64,000 bases of DNA from Polyangiaceae bacterium (GTDB taxonomy: Bacteria > Myxococcota_A > Polyangia > Polyangiales > Polyangiaceae), in contig JACKEA010000001.1 of assembly GCA_020633235.1 (NCBI GenBank), positions 682,001 to 746,000 on the forward strand. Reading direction: 5' to 3'. The translations under genes and the position numbers were made by a program. Each line of letters opens with the position of its first letter. The first letter of the stretch is position 1. Positions 8,154 through 16,582 of the stretch are shown here, piece after piece. The notes below the pieces were generated by a model. The model saw nothing but the letters and a program-made list of their open reading frames with translations, had not been told where the DNA came from and did no database searches.

Positions 8154-8939
8154 TCAGGGCTTGGGCACCGCGAAGTTGAAGGGCGGCAGTTGCTCCGCCT
8201 GGCCCATGTCCTCGTGAGCGAAGTAGCTCGCTACCATCTGCTGAGCGCCGGGCCGCGTGTACACGTCGGCGCGGCGAGTCTCGATGGTGTCGGCGATCAC
8301 CGCCGCCACTTCTTCGGCGCTCTGGGCGCCCGGCAGCGTCCGGGAGTCGAAGCCACCGTGGCGGGCGGAGAGGCCGAACTCCGTGGCTACCACGCCGGGG
8401 TGCACCGACGACACCTGGATTTCCGGAAACTCCGCTCGGAGCTCCATGCGCAAGTTCGCCGTGAGCGCATTGAGCGCATGCTTGGCGGCGGCGTAGGCAG
8501 AGCGAATGGGCGCGAAGGGCACGCGCCCGAGCATGGATGAGACGTTGATGATGTGGCCGCGGCCGCGCTCTTTGAAGTGTGGCAGCACGGCTTGCATGCC
8601 GTACACGGCGCTCTTCACGTTCACCAGGTACATCTCGTCCAGATCCTCATCCGTGAGCTCGGAAACGGCACGCGAGATGCCGCGGCCGGCGTTGTTCACC
8701 CACACGTCGATGCGACCGAAGCGATCGAGAGCGCTCGCTACCGTGCGCTGCACGTCCGCGCGGCGCGTGACGTCCCCCACGACGACGAGACTTTCGCCCA
8801 GACGGGAAGCGACTTCCGTCAGCTCCTTTTCGCGGCGAGCCAACAATACTGGCTTCATGCCCTTGTCGGAAACCAGCTTGGCGAGGGCTGCGCCAATGCC
8901 GGCACTGGCGCCGGTGATGACGATCACTTGGTCTTGCAT
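8154..8939 (-). CDS. Short-chain dehydrogenase/reductase (SDR)
   Basis: The 261-aa classical SDR is an NAD(P)-dependent oxidoreductase. The nucleotide-binding TGASAGIG is at residues 9-16, NNAG at 82-85, and the catalytic Ser134/135, Tyr149 and Lys153 occur in VSSMLG and YAAAK. An Arg-rich segment after strand 2 (LARREKEL) suggests NADPH. It is soluble, with no signal peptide. It is encoded on the same strand as the small Cys protein and radical SAM genes, with a 46-bp gap to them, so co-transcription is possible. The substrate is not predictable. Confidence 0.95.
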   Translation of the reverse strand: MQDQVIVITGASAGIGAALAKLVSDKGMKPVLLARREKELTEVASRLGESLVVVGDVTRRADVQRTVASALDRFGRIDVWVNNAGRGISRAVSELTDEDLDEMYLVNVKSAVYGMQAVLPHFKERGRGHIINVSSMLGRVPFAPIRSAYAAAKHALNALTANLRMELRAEFPEIQVSSVHPGVVATEFGLSARHGGFDSRTLPGAQSAEEVAAVIADTIETRRADVYTRPGAQQMVASYFAHEDMGQAEQLPPFNFAVPKP

Positions 8940-8976
8940 GGCGCGGAGCTTAGGGCGTTTCTGCTACGGTGCGAGG

Positions 8977-9999
8977 GTGATTCGCCGTCTCGGGGTGATG
9001 GCAGTGCTCGCGGGAACCGGTTGCGCGGTTCCGGTGATGCACCCGTATCGCACCCACGAAGGGCCGGGTGCGCGAGCGGCGATGGTAGTGCACGTCGGCG
9101 CCGAAAAGCGTGGCAGCTGCGACAACGAGACCGGGTGCAAACCGGGGAGCGCCGGCGGCTTCTCGCCGCTGAACTTGGACGGACGCTGGGGGCATCGCTT
9201 CTCCGAGCACGTCGGGCTGATGGGCGGCGTGACCTTCCCTGGATTCCGCAACTCGAAGACGAGCAAGGTGGATGCGGCCCTGGTGAGCTACGGCGTGCTC
9301 ACCTTGGAGACGCCCATCGTGTCTGTGGGGCTCGGGCCGGAGCTCGGTACCCGCGTGGCCGGCGGCTCGGTGGGGCTGGATCTACAGCCGCTCGGCAACG
9401 AGCTTTCTCTCCCGCACCTCTTGGGGCTGTCGCCCTACTTTCGCTACCTCACGCCGTACCGCATTCACGAAGCGGACGAGAATGGTCAGGTGCCGAGCTG
9501 GGACACGGGGGTGCGCCTGCGCGTCGGCCCCGCGGTGCTGGGTTACACGTTCTACCGCCAGACCCAGGGTGTGATCGACTACGTGATCTACGAGAGCTCC
9601 GTGCGCGCGCAGAGCTGGCACATGCTCACCTTCGGCGTGGAGCTCAATCGAGACAGCTTGGACTTTGGCGGCTCCTTCCATCGAGAGCTGGAGCCGCCGC
9701 GCTGCCAGGGTGCGGAGTGCTTCGCCCCGCACGGCGTGCCGCACCGGAGCGTGTGGCGGGGGTGCGCAGCGTTGTGCGGGGCACAAGCGGAGCTCTCGTG
9801 CGGCCTAACGGAAAGCGAGTGTGAGTCCGCCTGCGAGAAGCGGACCGTCGCCGAAGAATGCTGGGCCGCGGACGACGCGCTCTTGACGTGCCAGGCGAGG
9901 GGCGTCGCCTGCAAAGGCGACAGGGTCTGGTTCCCGAGCTGTACGCCAGAGCAAGACGCCTTCGACCGTTGCGTGGTGCGCGCCACCCTCGCGCGCTGA
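8977..9999 (+). CDS. Putative lipoprotein with Cys-rich C-terminus
   Basis: The protein is about 340 aa and of no recognised family. The start is either GTG at 8977 or ATG at 8998; both give a signal peptide with lipobox LAGTGC. Residues about 50-235 alternate Gly and hydrophobic residues with aromatic turns, as in an outer-membrane-associated beta protein. The last 100 residues contain a dense set of Cys (for example CGLTESECESACEK), which suggests a disulfide-stabilised module. It is divergent from the SDR gene (37-bp gap) and ends 2 bp before the convergent gene at 10002. Confidence 0.75.
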   Translation: MIRRLGVMAVLAGTGCAVPVMHPYRTHEGPGARAAMVVHVGAEKRGSCDNETGCKPGSAGGFSPLNLDGRWGHRFSEHVGLMGGVTFPGFRNSKTSKVDAALVSYGVLTLETPIVSVGLGPELGTRVAGGSVGLDLQPLGNELSLPHLLGLSPYFRYLTPYRIHEADENGQVPSWDTGVRLRVGPAVLGYTFYRQTQGVIDYVIYESSVRAQSWHMLTFGVELNRDSLDFGGSFHRELEPPRCQGAECFAPHGVPHRSVWRGCAALCGAQAELSCGLTESECESACEKRTVAEECWAADDALLTCQARGVACKGDRVWFPSCTPEQDAFDRCVVRATLAR

Positions 10000-10001
10000 G
10001 C

Positions 10002-10607
10002 TCAGAACGTGATGCCCAGCACCGGGCTGATGCTCAGCACCGTGGCGGTTTGGCCGGCGCGGAACAGGCCCTTTTCCCAACGGCCTTCCGCGCGCAAGTT
10101 CACGCGGCCGAAGTCCACGCCGACGCCAGCCAGCGCGCCGAACAGGTATCCGCCTTCGCTGGCAAAGTCGCCGATGGGCAGCGCGGCCCCGAAGGTGCCG
10201 CCGGCGTAGCCCATGAAGGCCGGCGTGCGAAAGCCGTAGGCAAAGCTCGCGGCCATGGTGCCCAGCGTTCCGCCCTCCACCGGGTACGCCTCGAAGCCGG
10301 CGTTCAAAAGCCACATTGGGCTCACGCCATCCTGAAGCGGAATGAAGAAGTCGAAGAACACGCCGCCGCCCCAGCTCGGCTCGTCCGTGCGCGGGAGCTT
10401 CACGCTCGCGCGCCGGAGCGCGAGCGACAGGCCCAGCTTGTTGCGCCGGTAGTTCGCCTCCAGCTCTCGCCGGTACGCCTCGCGATCGTCGCGCTCTTGC
10501 TCCGCCTCGCGAAACCACGCCGAGTCCGCGGCGGGCTCGGACGCGGGCTCCGGCTGAGCCGCGGCAGGCGCGCTCGCGAGCAGCACAGCCACGGCCACGG
10601 TTCGCAT
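10002..10607 (-). CDS. Putative secreted outer-membrane beta-barrel-like protein
   Basis: The 201-aa protein begins with a cleavable signal peptide (MRTVAVAVLLASAPAAAQ). A charged helical linker with Glu, Asp and Arg follows, and then Gly- and aromatic-rich alternating strands ending in Phe (PVLGITF). A C-terminal Phe and amphipathic strands are typical of small outer-membrane barrels. No family is recognised. It is convergent with the lipoprotein gene ending at 9999. Confidence 0.75.
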   Translation of the reverse strand: MRTVAVAVLLASAPAAAQPEPASEPAADSAWFREAEQERDDREAYRRELEANYRRNKLGLSLALRRASVKLPRTDEPSWGGGVFFDFFIPLQDGVSPMWLLNAGFEAYPVEGGTLGTMAASFAYGFRTPAFMGYAGGTFGAALPIGDFASEGGYLFGALAGVGVDFGRVNLRAEGRWEKGLFRAGQTATVLSISPVLGITF

Positions 10608-10705
10608 GCCTCCGAGCGTAGTGGCTGCCCGCGGGTCTCGCCAGCGATGGCGATCAGCTCGTCAGTGCGCCAGGGCGCTGGCTTCGCTCAGCGCAGCGTC
10701 TTCAG

Positions 10706-10727
10706 CTTGTTGGTCCGCCGCGGAACC
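10706..10727. repeat. Dispersed hairpin repeat, copy 4 (single arm)
   Basis: CTTGTTGGTCCGCCGCGGAA on the plus strand is an excellent match to the core. It lies in the 10608-10979 intergenic space upstream of the minus-strand gene starting at 10607. Apart from this and the palindrome at 10883, I see nothing in that gap. Confidence 0.7.
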
Positions 10728-10882
10728 ACGCGGACGTCGGCCCCGACAGTATCCCCGCGCTTGGAGCCGCCGGCAGGTGTCCTACGTGGGGGCGGTAGTG
10801 CGGCACATTCACGAGGGGATCCCTTCGTCATCGAGCCTCGGACCGCCACCCCAAGGAGATCAAGGGGGGCGCCCGCCCCAAA

Positions 10883-10905
10883 ACCAGTTTACATATCAAC
10901 CGTTT
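10883..10905. repeat. Palindrome-containing repeat, copy 3
   Basis: AACCAGTT-TACATATC-AACCGTT matches the cores at 6012 and 6132, again followed by a C-rich tract (GCGCCCCCAACCCCCC). It lies just 3' of the SUKH gene. Confidence 0.65.
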
Positions 10906-10979
10906 TCCGCGCCCCCAACCCCCCTTGCGAAGGAGCAGCCCGCACCCGGTTCGAGCTGCGACCGCCGAAGGCCCGCGAC

Positions 10980-11609
10980 TCAGTCGAAGCTCGCATCCCA
11001 CTCGAACGACAGCTCCTCCGCCAGCGACTGCACGGCGCGCGCGTTACCGCCCGCCACGAAGATCCGCGGCCCGTCGTCCCAGGGGACGAAGCACAGCGCC
11101 ACGTGGTCTCGCGAGTACGCCGTGAGCTCGTTGATGGCGCCCGCGCGCCGGAAGCCTTGAAGGCGCGCCGGAAACTCCGCGTCCACCAGCGCCGAGCGCA
11201 TGAACTCCGCGCCACCCATTACGGCCTGCCAGTGGAGCATCACTTCCAGGAACTCCGAGCAGTGGTCGTGCTCCAAAAACCACTCGCCGCCCGCGCGCTG
11301 GTGCACCGGAGGGTCGTCCGCGCCGGTCACGGCGACGCCCCACTGGACGACGCTCTGGTTCTCGTCGAGGAACACCAAATGCCCGTCGTCCACGGACCAA
11401 TCCCGGGGCGAGAGCAGCCGGTTGTGCGCGCCGTTCAGGATCGCTTCGCGCCCGGCGAGCAGGGTGTACTGCCTCAGCGCTTCCGGCACCCGGACGTCCA
11501 GACGATGCTCGGCGATGGTCAGCTCCATCTCGAGCACGGCGTCGCCGCTTTGGAGCGAGACGCCCAGCGCTTCGTACGCCGCGCGGTAGCGTGCCGCGAA
11601 GTCCGTCAA
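10980..11609 (-). CDS. SMI1/KNR4 (SUKH)-like protein
   Basis: The protein has 209 aa. The early region VPEALRQYTLLAGRE, then HLVFLDENQSVVQWGV, fits the SUKH fold, whose bacterial members are often immunity proteins against polymorphic toxins and contact-dependent nucleases. The start is a TTG at 11609 overlapping the TGA of the upstream MYXO-CTERM gene (TTGA), so expression is probably coupled; no better start is visible before residue 28. No toxin gene is adjacent, so this is an orphan immunity candidate or a housekeeping SUKH protein. Confidence 0.75.
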   Translation of the reverse strand: MTDFAARYRAAYEALGVSLQSGDAVLEMELTIAEHRLDVRVPEALRQYTLLAGREAILNGAHNRLLSPRDWSVDDGHLVFLDENQSVVQWGVAVTGADDPPVHQRAGGEWFLEHDHCSEFLEVMLHWQAVMGGAEFMRSALVDAEFPARLQGFRRAGAINELTAYSRDHVALCFVPWDDGPRIFVAGGNARAVQSLAEELSFEWDASFD

Positions 11610-13141
11610 CGCCGGCGCCGGCGCAGCGCGGACAGCGCCGCTCCCGCGGCCAAGAGCAACCCGGCGAGCGAGGTCGCGGGGGAAGGCGCCGTGCGGCAGC
11701 CGCAGCCGCCGTCGTCGCTGCTGTCGGCGGCGCCATTGCTCATGCCGCCGCTGCTCGTGCCGCCGGAGCTAGCGCCTCCCGACGCGCTGCCGCCCGCGCC
11801 GGTGCCGGCACCGCCCCCGGAGCTGGCCCCCGCGCCGCCGCCGCTGCCCCCGGCGCCGCACACGGTGCTCGCCGGCGAGCCCGGCGGCAGGTCGTTGCGG
11901 TACTGCGTCCACATGCCCTCGATGAAGGCGCTCGATGCACTGCCGCCGCCGTCCACGTCACCGGTCATCCAGCGATCGACGTAGTCGAAATACGGCTGGT
12001 GATTCCAGATCGTCTCCGCATGGAGCATCAGCGTGGAGAGCATCTGGCCGACCCAGTAACCGCTGGTGCAGCAGTTGCGGTAGTCCGGGCAGCCATCCAC
12101 CATGCCGGCGGGATCCCGGCAGTCCTTCGCGCCGCCGCCGGAGCAGCCGCTCTCGAAGTAGCTCCCCTGGCCGCCGCCGCAATCCCAGCCGAAGAGCGCC
12201 TTGCCGCTGTTCCCCGCGTAGGTTTGGCCGTCTTCGCCGAAGTGACTGTCGTCGAACTTCTCGCCCACTTTCAACAGATCGCAGTCGTCGAGCAGGCGGC
12301 CCGCGAACACGATGGGCCACTTGCGTCCGCTGTGGTGCCCGCCGTTGGGCGACCATCCGCCCCCCGCTTCCAGCACGCCGTAGTTGTCGATGCCCAGCTG
12401 GATCATCGACACCACCAGCTCGTCCCGATCCGGTTCGTCGAGCATGGTGTACATCGCGGCGTTGCTGATGAACGTGGAGTACTCCCGTCCGTAGCAGTTG
12501 TGGGCGCCGGCGCCGTTGTACCAGTTGTCTTCGGCGCAGCTATTCTGGATCGTCCAGGAGTTCATGTGGTCGATGCGCGGGCGCTCGGCCATCTTGCGCA
12601 GGTCCGCGCCATCCGGCGCATTGCTGGGAGGCGGTAGCTTGGGCAGCAGGTCCCAGTGGATGTTGCCCGTATCCAGATACTGCTTGAACGTCCCCGCGTA
12701 AGAAGGCCGCAGCGCCGTGGCCGGCAACGCCGCCGACACCGCAGTCAGCACCGCTTGCGACTGCAAGCACCCCACGTTCTTGATCTCGGCGCCCTCCGTC
12801 TTGCTCACGCTCGACACCAGAGATTCGTCCACCTTCAGCGTGTACGGAAAGCTCACGTTCTCGGCGGTGTCGAACTCACCGCCGCGGTCGTCGTAGCCCT
12901 GGTGCCCGCCCTTCGGGTTCACCGCGGAGCCATTGCGCGTGCCCGTGGGCGCCGGCGACACGGACGTGATCTCGCACGGCCCCACCACCCAGTAGTCGCC
13001 GCTCGCGAACTGCCCCGACTCGCACGGCTGTGCGAAGGTCCACGTCACACCGTACTGGCTGACGCTGGAGACCGGATCCGCAAATGCAGGCGCCGCGAGA
13101 AGCCACACGCCCGCGCCCAGAGCCACGATGGAGGCGCGCAT
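11606..13141 (-). CDS. Secreted protein with MYXO-CTERM-like anchor
   Basis: The 511-aa protein has a cleavable signal peptide (MRASIVALGAGVWLLAAPAFA). The main domain of about 400 aa is rich in aromatic residues and paired Cys, with motifs such as PNGGHHSGRKWPIVFAGR and MLDEPDRDEL suggesting a helical (alpha/alpha) glycan-binding or hydrolase-like fold. A Gly/Ser linker of about 60 aa then leads to GCGC, a hydrophobic segment and an RRRRR tail, the tripartite MYXO-CTERM sorting signal of myxobacterial surface lipoproteins. It is probably displayed on the cell surface. The catalytic function is unproven. It overlaps the downstream SUKH gene by 4 bp. Confidence 0.88.
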   Translation of the reverse strand: MRASIVALGAGVWLLAAPAFADPVSSVSQYGVTWTFAQPCESGQFASGDYWVVGPCEITSVSPAPTGTRNGSAVNPKGGHQGYDDRGGEFDTAENVSFPYTLKVDESLVSSVSKTEGAEIKNVGCLQSQAVLTAVSAALPATALRPSYAGTFKQYLDTGNIHWDLLPKLPPPSNAPDGADLRKMAERPRIDHMNSWTIQNSCAEDNWYNGAGAHNCYGREYSTFISNAAMYTMLDEPDRDELVVSMIQLGIDNYGVLEAGGGWSPNGGHHSGRKWPIVFAGRLLDDCDLLKVGEKFDDSHFGEDGQTYAGNSGKALFGWDCGGGQGSYFESGCSGGGAKDCRDPAGMVDGCPDYRNCCTSGYWVGQMLSTLMLHAETIWNHQPYFDYVDRWMTGDVDGGGSASSAFIEGMWTQYRNDLPPGSPASTVCGAGGSGGGAGASSGGGAGTGAGGSASGGASSGGTSSGGMSNGAADSSDDGGCGCRTAPSPATSLAGLLLAAGAALSALRRRRR

Positions 13142-13195
13142 GCACCCAGGGTACCGCGCCCCTTGTCACCGCGAAATGCCCCTCTTCCCCGCAAG

Positions 13196-13217
13196 CTTGT
13201 TGGTTCGGCGCGATACC
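13196..13217. repeat. Dispersed hairpin repeat, copy 5 (single arm, degenerate)
   Basis: CTTGTTGGTTCGGCGCGATA matches the core, with divergence at the 3' end. It lies between two minus-strand genes, just downstream of the 13229-14401 stop codon. Confidence 0.6.
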
Positions 13218-13228
13218 CGTCCCGGACG

Positions 13229-14401
13229 CTACGGCGCGAGCATCGCGTAACCCTCGACCACGTAGATCCGAACGTCGGGGTGCACCGTCACGACAAAGCC
13301 ACGCCCGCCGTGAAAGAACGCCGCCACCGGCAGATCGCGCCGGCTCGGCTTGGGGCTCTCTGGATTGAAGAAGCCCGTCTCGAGCTTCACGGTCTGGCCA
13401 AACGGACCGCTGGGTCCCGGCGCCAGCATTCCGTCAGATGTGAGCACGGCGTCACTCTCCGGATCGATCGCTAGTCGGGACCACTCGTGCGGTTCCGGAA
13501 TCTGCGGCAAGCGTCGGCGAGGTCGGAGGCCGGGATCGAGCTCGAGGGCATCGTTCTCCAGGGTCACGATGACGCCATCGTGCGCTGGCAGCAGAGTGGC
13601 AGCCGCAAACTGGGGAGGAATGTCGTCAAGATTGCGAGTGAAGAGGTGCTCCTTGTACGCGGCAACCGGGCGTAGGGTGCGCGGCTCGAGAGAAGCCATA
13701 TGCAGCTCCTCGCCGGGCGTTGCCATGTAGAGACGATCCAAGTGGAACAAGATCTGGGCTTGGCCCTGATACTGGTTGAGCAGGTTTCCTTCGATGGTGT
13801 GGTGAGCGAGCACGGTGGCGGTGTCCGGATCGATGGCCATTGCCGTGGTGGTCTCCCGGCCCCAGTCCACAAAGGCCACGAAGGCCAGCCCCGCACCCGT
13901 GGTGACGCTCGGGAAGTACCCCTCGCGCAGCGGAAGCTCCTGAGTCATCCGCAAGCGCGCGTCGAACACGCGAAGGAGGACGGTCCGCATGAGGCCGCCG
14001 GTGGCCAGCAACACGTGCGTGCCGTCGAAGGCGACGCTCCTCTGGTAGTTCTCGTCGGCCGGCGGCGTGACTCGCTGCAGAACGGCTCCGCTCTTCAGAT
14101 CGATCTCCACCAGCTCTCGCTCGGTGTGCGCGAACATCGTTCCGAACGGATGAACCGCGTCGGGAGCCCGCCCGGCGCATACGGTCTGCACGTAATCGGG
14201 ATCTTGGATCTGGATGCGGCGCACTGACAGCGTCCGGCGCGGAGGAGCTTTCGCCACCTTGCCGGTCGCCGCCCTGTCCACGACGGCCACGCGGACGCTG
14301 GGCGCGGTGCGCAACACCGGCGACGGTCCCGACGACGCACTACAGGCGGACACGACGAGCGCTAGAGCGAACGTGATGAGCCGAGAAAGTTGCGAAATCA
14401 T
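13229..14401 (-). CDS. Putative lipoprotein, beta-propeller-like
   Basis: The 390-aa protein starts with a signal peptide and lipobox VVSAC (Cys20). The rest is repeated short beta strands of the type found in WD/PQQ-like propellers (VEIDLKSGAVLQRVTPPADENYQRSVAFDGTHV and similar), without a diagnosable family motif. Its ATG overlaps the TGA of the upstream gene (ATGA at 14398-14401), so it is co-translated with the NlpC/P60-like protein. Confidence 0.75.
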   Translation of the reverse strand: MISQLSRLITFALALVVSACSASSGPSPVLRTAPSVRVAVVDRAATGKVAKAPPRRTLSVRRIQIQDPDYVQTVCAGRAPDAVHPFGTMFAHTERELVEIDLKSGAVLQRVTPPADENYQRSVAFDGTHVLLATGGLMRTVLLRVFDARLRMTQELPLREGYFPSVTTGAGLAFVAFVDWGRETTTAMAIDPDTATVLAHHTIEGNLLNQYQGQAQILFHLDRLYMATPGEELHMASLEPRTLRPVAAYKEHLFTRNLDDIPPQFAAATLLPAHDGVIVTLENDALELDPGLRPRRRLPQIPEPHEWSRLAIDPESDAVLTSDGMLAPGPSGPFGQTVKLETGFFNPESPKPSRRDLPVAAFFHGGRGFVVTVHPDVRIYVVEGYAMLAP

Positions 14402-15453
14402 GGCTCGCTCTTGGGGCGGAAGATCCCGTCGAGGGGATGGGCGTAGGGGCCGGCGCCGGCGCGAAAGCTCCCTCCTTCATCCCAGTCCGCCCACTGCTGG
14501 GTCTTCTCGTTGTAGAGCCAGGTGCGCCGTTCCACGCCACCGATGTCGCCTGTTCGGCCACCGCCCCAGGAGGAGTCGACCTGAAAGACGCGGACGCTGG
14601 GTGTTGCCCCAGCGGGCCAGCCGGCGCGAACGAAGCTTGCCGGAACTCGTCGTCCGCCAACGGTGAATTGGCTTGGGTCCGAAACTCTGACGGCGGTGTT
14701 GGAGCGAAGGATCAAGTTGTGGTCACGCGTCTCGCCGCGGGGTGGCATCAGGTGGATGACATCCCCGGGTCTTGCTTGCGCGACGGGCACACGTGCCAGG
14801 GCATCGTTGGGAAACACGGCGTCTGCCACCCGTCGGATCCCGTAGCGCGCCCCCGCCGCCTCGCGATTTCCCTGCCCCCGCGAGTACAAGAGCGCCCGCG
14901 CCACGTAGCCCCGACAGTCGAAGCCGAGCTTCATGTCCCACATCAAGCGGCGGATGGCCTTGTCCGGTGCAACGCCGGGATACTTGTCGAGGGCACCCGC
15001 GTCGATCAGCGCTTGTGTGACCACCTGCACGTCCTCGGGTTGGCCGCGGGAGCTCACGGCGCGTGCAGCGTTCATGGCAATGGGTCGAAAGGCATCCGGA
15101 CCCACGGCGCGCTGGATGCTCAGCAGGTACTTCTGCTGAGCCTTGCCCGCCTGGTCATCGAAGTAGCGCGAGCGAAAATGCGGCGTGACGCGCACCGTCT
15201 GGCCCCCAACGCGGTAGCTGGCGTTCATCCGCGCCATGAACTGGTCGAGCCGGCGTCCGATGCGGTCCGGCGGCGTGCGCTGGGTCAGCGCCTGAACGGC
15301 CTGAGCACTGGCGCCGCGCGGCAACCGCGCCGTGGCCTGAGTCGCGGCGCGTCGGGCCGCGGGAGCCGCGCGCTGGAGCTCGGGGGTGTCGGTGTCGGTC
15401 GGATCGGCAGGGGCGGAGCGAAATCGACGAAGCGCGGACGCAGGTTCAGTCAT
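14398..15453 (-). CDS. NlpC/P60-like cysteine hydrolase candidate
   Basis: The 351-aa protein has a Pro/Ala-rich N-terminus and a C-terminal domain with FDCRGYVARALLYS (Cys180) and, about 65 residues later, ARPGDVIHLM then RDHNLIL (His245). A Cys in DCxG(Y/F)V, then PGD, then a His is the usual layout of NlpC/P60 and related papain-like amidases acting on peptidoglycan peptides. I prefer the ATG at 15453 with GGGG upstream; an ATG at 15471 is also possible. There is no signal peptide, so it could be an effector exported by another route or could act in the cytoplasm. It is coupled to the downstream lipoprotein gene. Confidence 0.65.
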   Translation of the reverse strand: MTEPASALRRFRSAPADPTDTDTPELQRAAPAARRAATQATARLPRGASAQAVQALTQRTPPDRIGRRLDQFMARMNASYRVGGQTVRVTPHFRSRYFDDQAGKAQQKYLLSIQRAVGPDAFRPIAMNAARAVSSRGQPEDVQVVTQALIDAGALDKYPGVAPDKAIRRLMWDMKLGFDCRGYVARALLYSRGQGNREAAGARYGIRRVADAVFPNDALARVPVAQARPGDVIHLMPPRGETRDHNLILRSNTAVRVSDPSQFTVGGRRVPASFVRAGWPAGATPSVRVFQVDSSWGGGRTGDIGGVERRTWLYNEKTQQWADWDEGGSFRAGAGPYAHPLDGIFRPKSEP

Positions 15454-15458
15454 TGCGC

Positions 15459-15499
15459 GCCCCATCGGCAAGCCGCCAGCCAGGTTGCCCGGAAACTAC
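15459..15499. repeat. Shared leader repeat, copy A
   Basis: This 41-bp sequence is 35/41 identical to 16387-16427 and in the same orientation. Each copy sits at the 5' end of a minus-strand gene and includes the same ATGGGGCGC, so it could be a shared upstream regulatory region or a recombination boundary. The copies flank the HEPN/70-aa gene pair. Confidence 0.65.
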
Positions 15500-15534
15500 G
15501 CCCGGATCCGTGTGCTCAGCGTTGCGTTGGGAGA

Positions 15535-15747
15535 CTACGCCGCAACCCGAACGTCCGCGGCAGGCAGCTCGAACTCCAGGGGCTCGCTACCGTCCCGCAG
15601 ATCGAGGCGCACCCTCACGAGGCGTCGGCCTTGGTGCCCCACTGGGCCGCGGTCTTCGATCACGGTGGCGAGAACCTCGATGCCACCGAAGGTCAGCCGC
15701 ACCTTCGAGCCGACTGCGGGAACGCCGCTTTTGGGAGCGCGCTTCAT
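15535..15747 (-). CDS. Small 70-aa protein paired with HEPN protein
   Basis: The 70-aa product starts MKRAPKSGVPAVGSKVRL and is almost all beta-strand-like (VRLTFGGIEVLATVIEDRG, RRLVRVRLDLRDG), so it may be a small SH3-like barrel. The ATG at 15747 is preferred because the upstream extension is antisense-like. It begins 13 bp after the HEPN-type gene ends, so the pair is a probable operon with the arrangement of a toxin and its small partner. No family is recognised. Confidence 0.65.
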   Translation of the reverse strand: MKRAPKSGVPAVGSKVRLTFGGIEVLATVIEDRGPVGHQGRRLVRVRLDLRDGSEPLEFELPAADVRVAA

Positions 15748-15760
15748 CACTGGAAACCTA

Positions 15761-16393
15761 TCACCAAGGCGTCCTGCCCACCACAGACAGAAGGTAGGCA
15801 TGAACAGCCCGGTCAAATGTGCGCGCCAACGCGCTGCACGTGCTTCGCCACCGACGAACGGTTGCGATCCTCAGGGAGGGGTTTCCGCCGACCTTGTCCC
15901 AGTCTTGGTGCGCGATGGCGTTTCTCCAGTCGTTCAGTTCCTCGAGGCGCCTCTGTCTGGCTTCTGCGCGCTTGTCGCCTCGTCGGATGTGCTCCCAAAA
16001 CGGCATGCCGATTCGAGAGAAGTCAGCTCCAAGATTGCCAGGATTCGGGTTCCCGTAGTCGAGCTTCCGTCCACGAGTCATGAGAACTCGGAGCATCCCA
16101 CCTGGCCACGCCTCTGCTGGGGCGGTTGCTAGAAAGTCGACGGCTTCCGAGTGCAGGCTTCGACTGAAAGCCTGAAACTGGGACGAAAGCAAGACGGCGT
16201 ATGCATGGTTTACCTGCAATGTTGCGAATTGGCGACCACGCCCTCGCCCGACAATCGCCCGGTGCGCTACTTCGATTTCGTTCAGCGCCGTACCGGCCGT
16301 CTTTTCCCACTGTTGCAGTGCGCGTGAGGACAAGGTTCGATCCCTGGAGCTGGCGGACCAGAACCTCAACGGTCCGCACAGCCTGCGCCCCAT
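15761..16393 (-). CDS. HEPN-domain-like protein (possible RNase)
   Basis: The protein has about 210 aa. The C-terminal helical region has NDWRNAIAHQDW, with the Rx4-6H motif (Arg157 to His162) of HEPN ribonucleases found in toxins and defence proteins. The N-terminal half is helical (HAYAVLLSSQFQAFSRSLHSEAVDFL), as in RiboL-PSP-HEPN families. Whether ATG 16393 is the real start is uncertain because that ATG lies inside the duplicated leader sequence. It is followed by a 70-aa gene on the same strand, which makes a toxin-antitoxin-like unit. Confidence 0.72.
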   Translation of the reverse strand: MGRRLCGPLRFWSASSRDRTLSSRALQQWEKTAGTALNEIEVAHRAIVGRGRGRQFATLQVNHAYAVLLSSQFQAFSRSLHSEAVDFLATAPAEAWPGGMLRVLMTRGRKLDYGNPNPGNLGADFSRIGMPFWEHIRRGDKRAEARQRRLEELNDWRNAIAHQDWDKVGGNPSLRIATVRRWRSTCSALARTFDRAVHAYLLSVVGRTPW

Positions 16394-16427
16394 CGGCGAG
16401 CTGTCAGCGAGGTTGCGCGGAGACTAC
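16387..16427. repeat. Shared leader repeat, copy B
   Basis: This is the second copy of the 41-bp sequence described at 15459-15499, covering the start of the HEPN gene. The two copies are 928 bp apart in direct orientation. Confidence 0.65.
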
Positions 16428-16487
16428 CGTCGCGTGCGGCTCTCCGGCCCCATCGCGCCTGCGCGAGAAGTACTTGATATGATAGCC

Positions 16488-16582
16488 GGTTTCGGCGCGC
16501 CACCACCCCCTGGATCACGCGGGTGCACCCCCGGAGCTCGAGAGGTTTCGGCGCGCCGCCACCCCCGGGATCACGCGGGCGC
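16488..16582. repeat. 39-bp direct repeat, two copies
   Basis: Copies at 16488-16526 and 16544-16582 start GGTTTCGGCGCGCC and contain GGATCACGCGGG, with 3 mismatches in 39 bp and a period of 56 bp. The second copy overlaps the stop codon of the DUF4291 gene, so the first looks like a duplicated gene end. Confidence 0.75.

Noticed and set aside
9858..11984. A 708-aa plus-strand frame
   Set aside because: It runs antisense to three genes with good signals (barrel-like, SUKH and MYXO-CTERM) and has no domain or leader of its own.
16440..16490. A plus-strand peptide-like continuation of the 41-bp repeat (RPIG-type reading) as gene fragments
   Set aside because: The plus-strand readings of both copies are similar, but there are no start codons, no flanking homology and no known family. 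The copies are better explained as 5' regions of the minus-strand genes.
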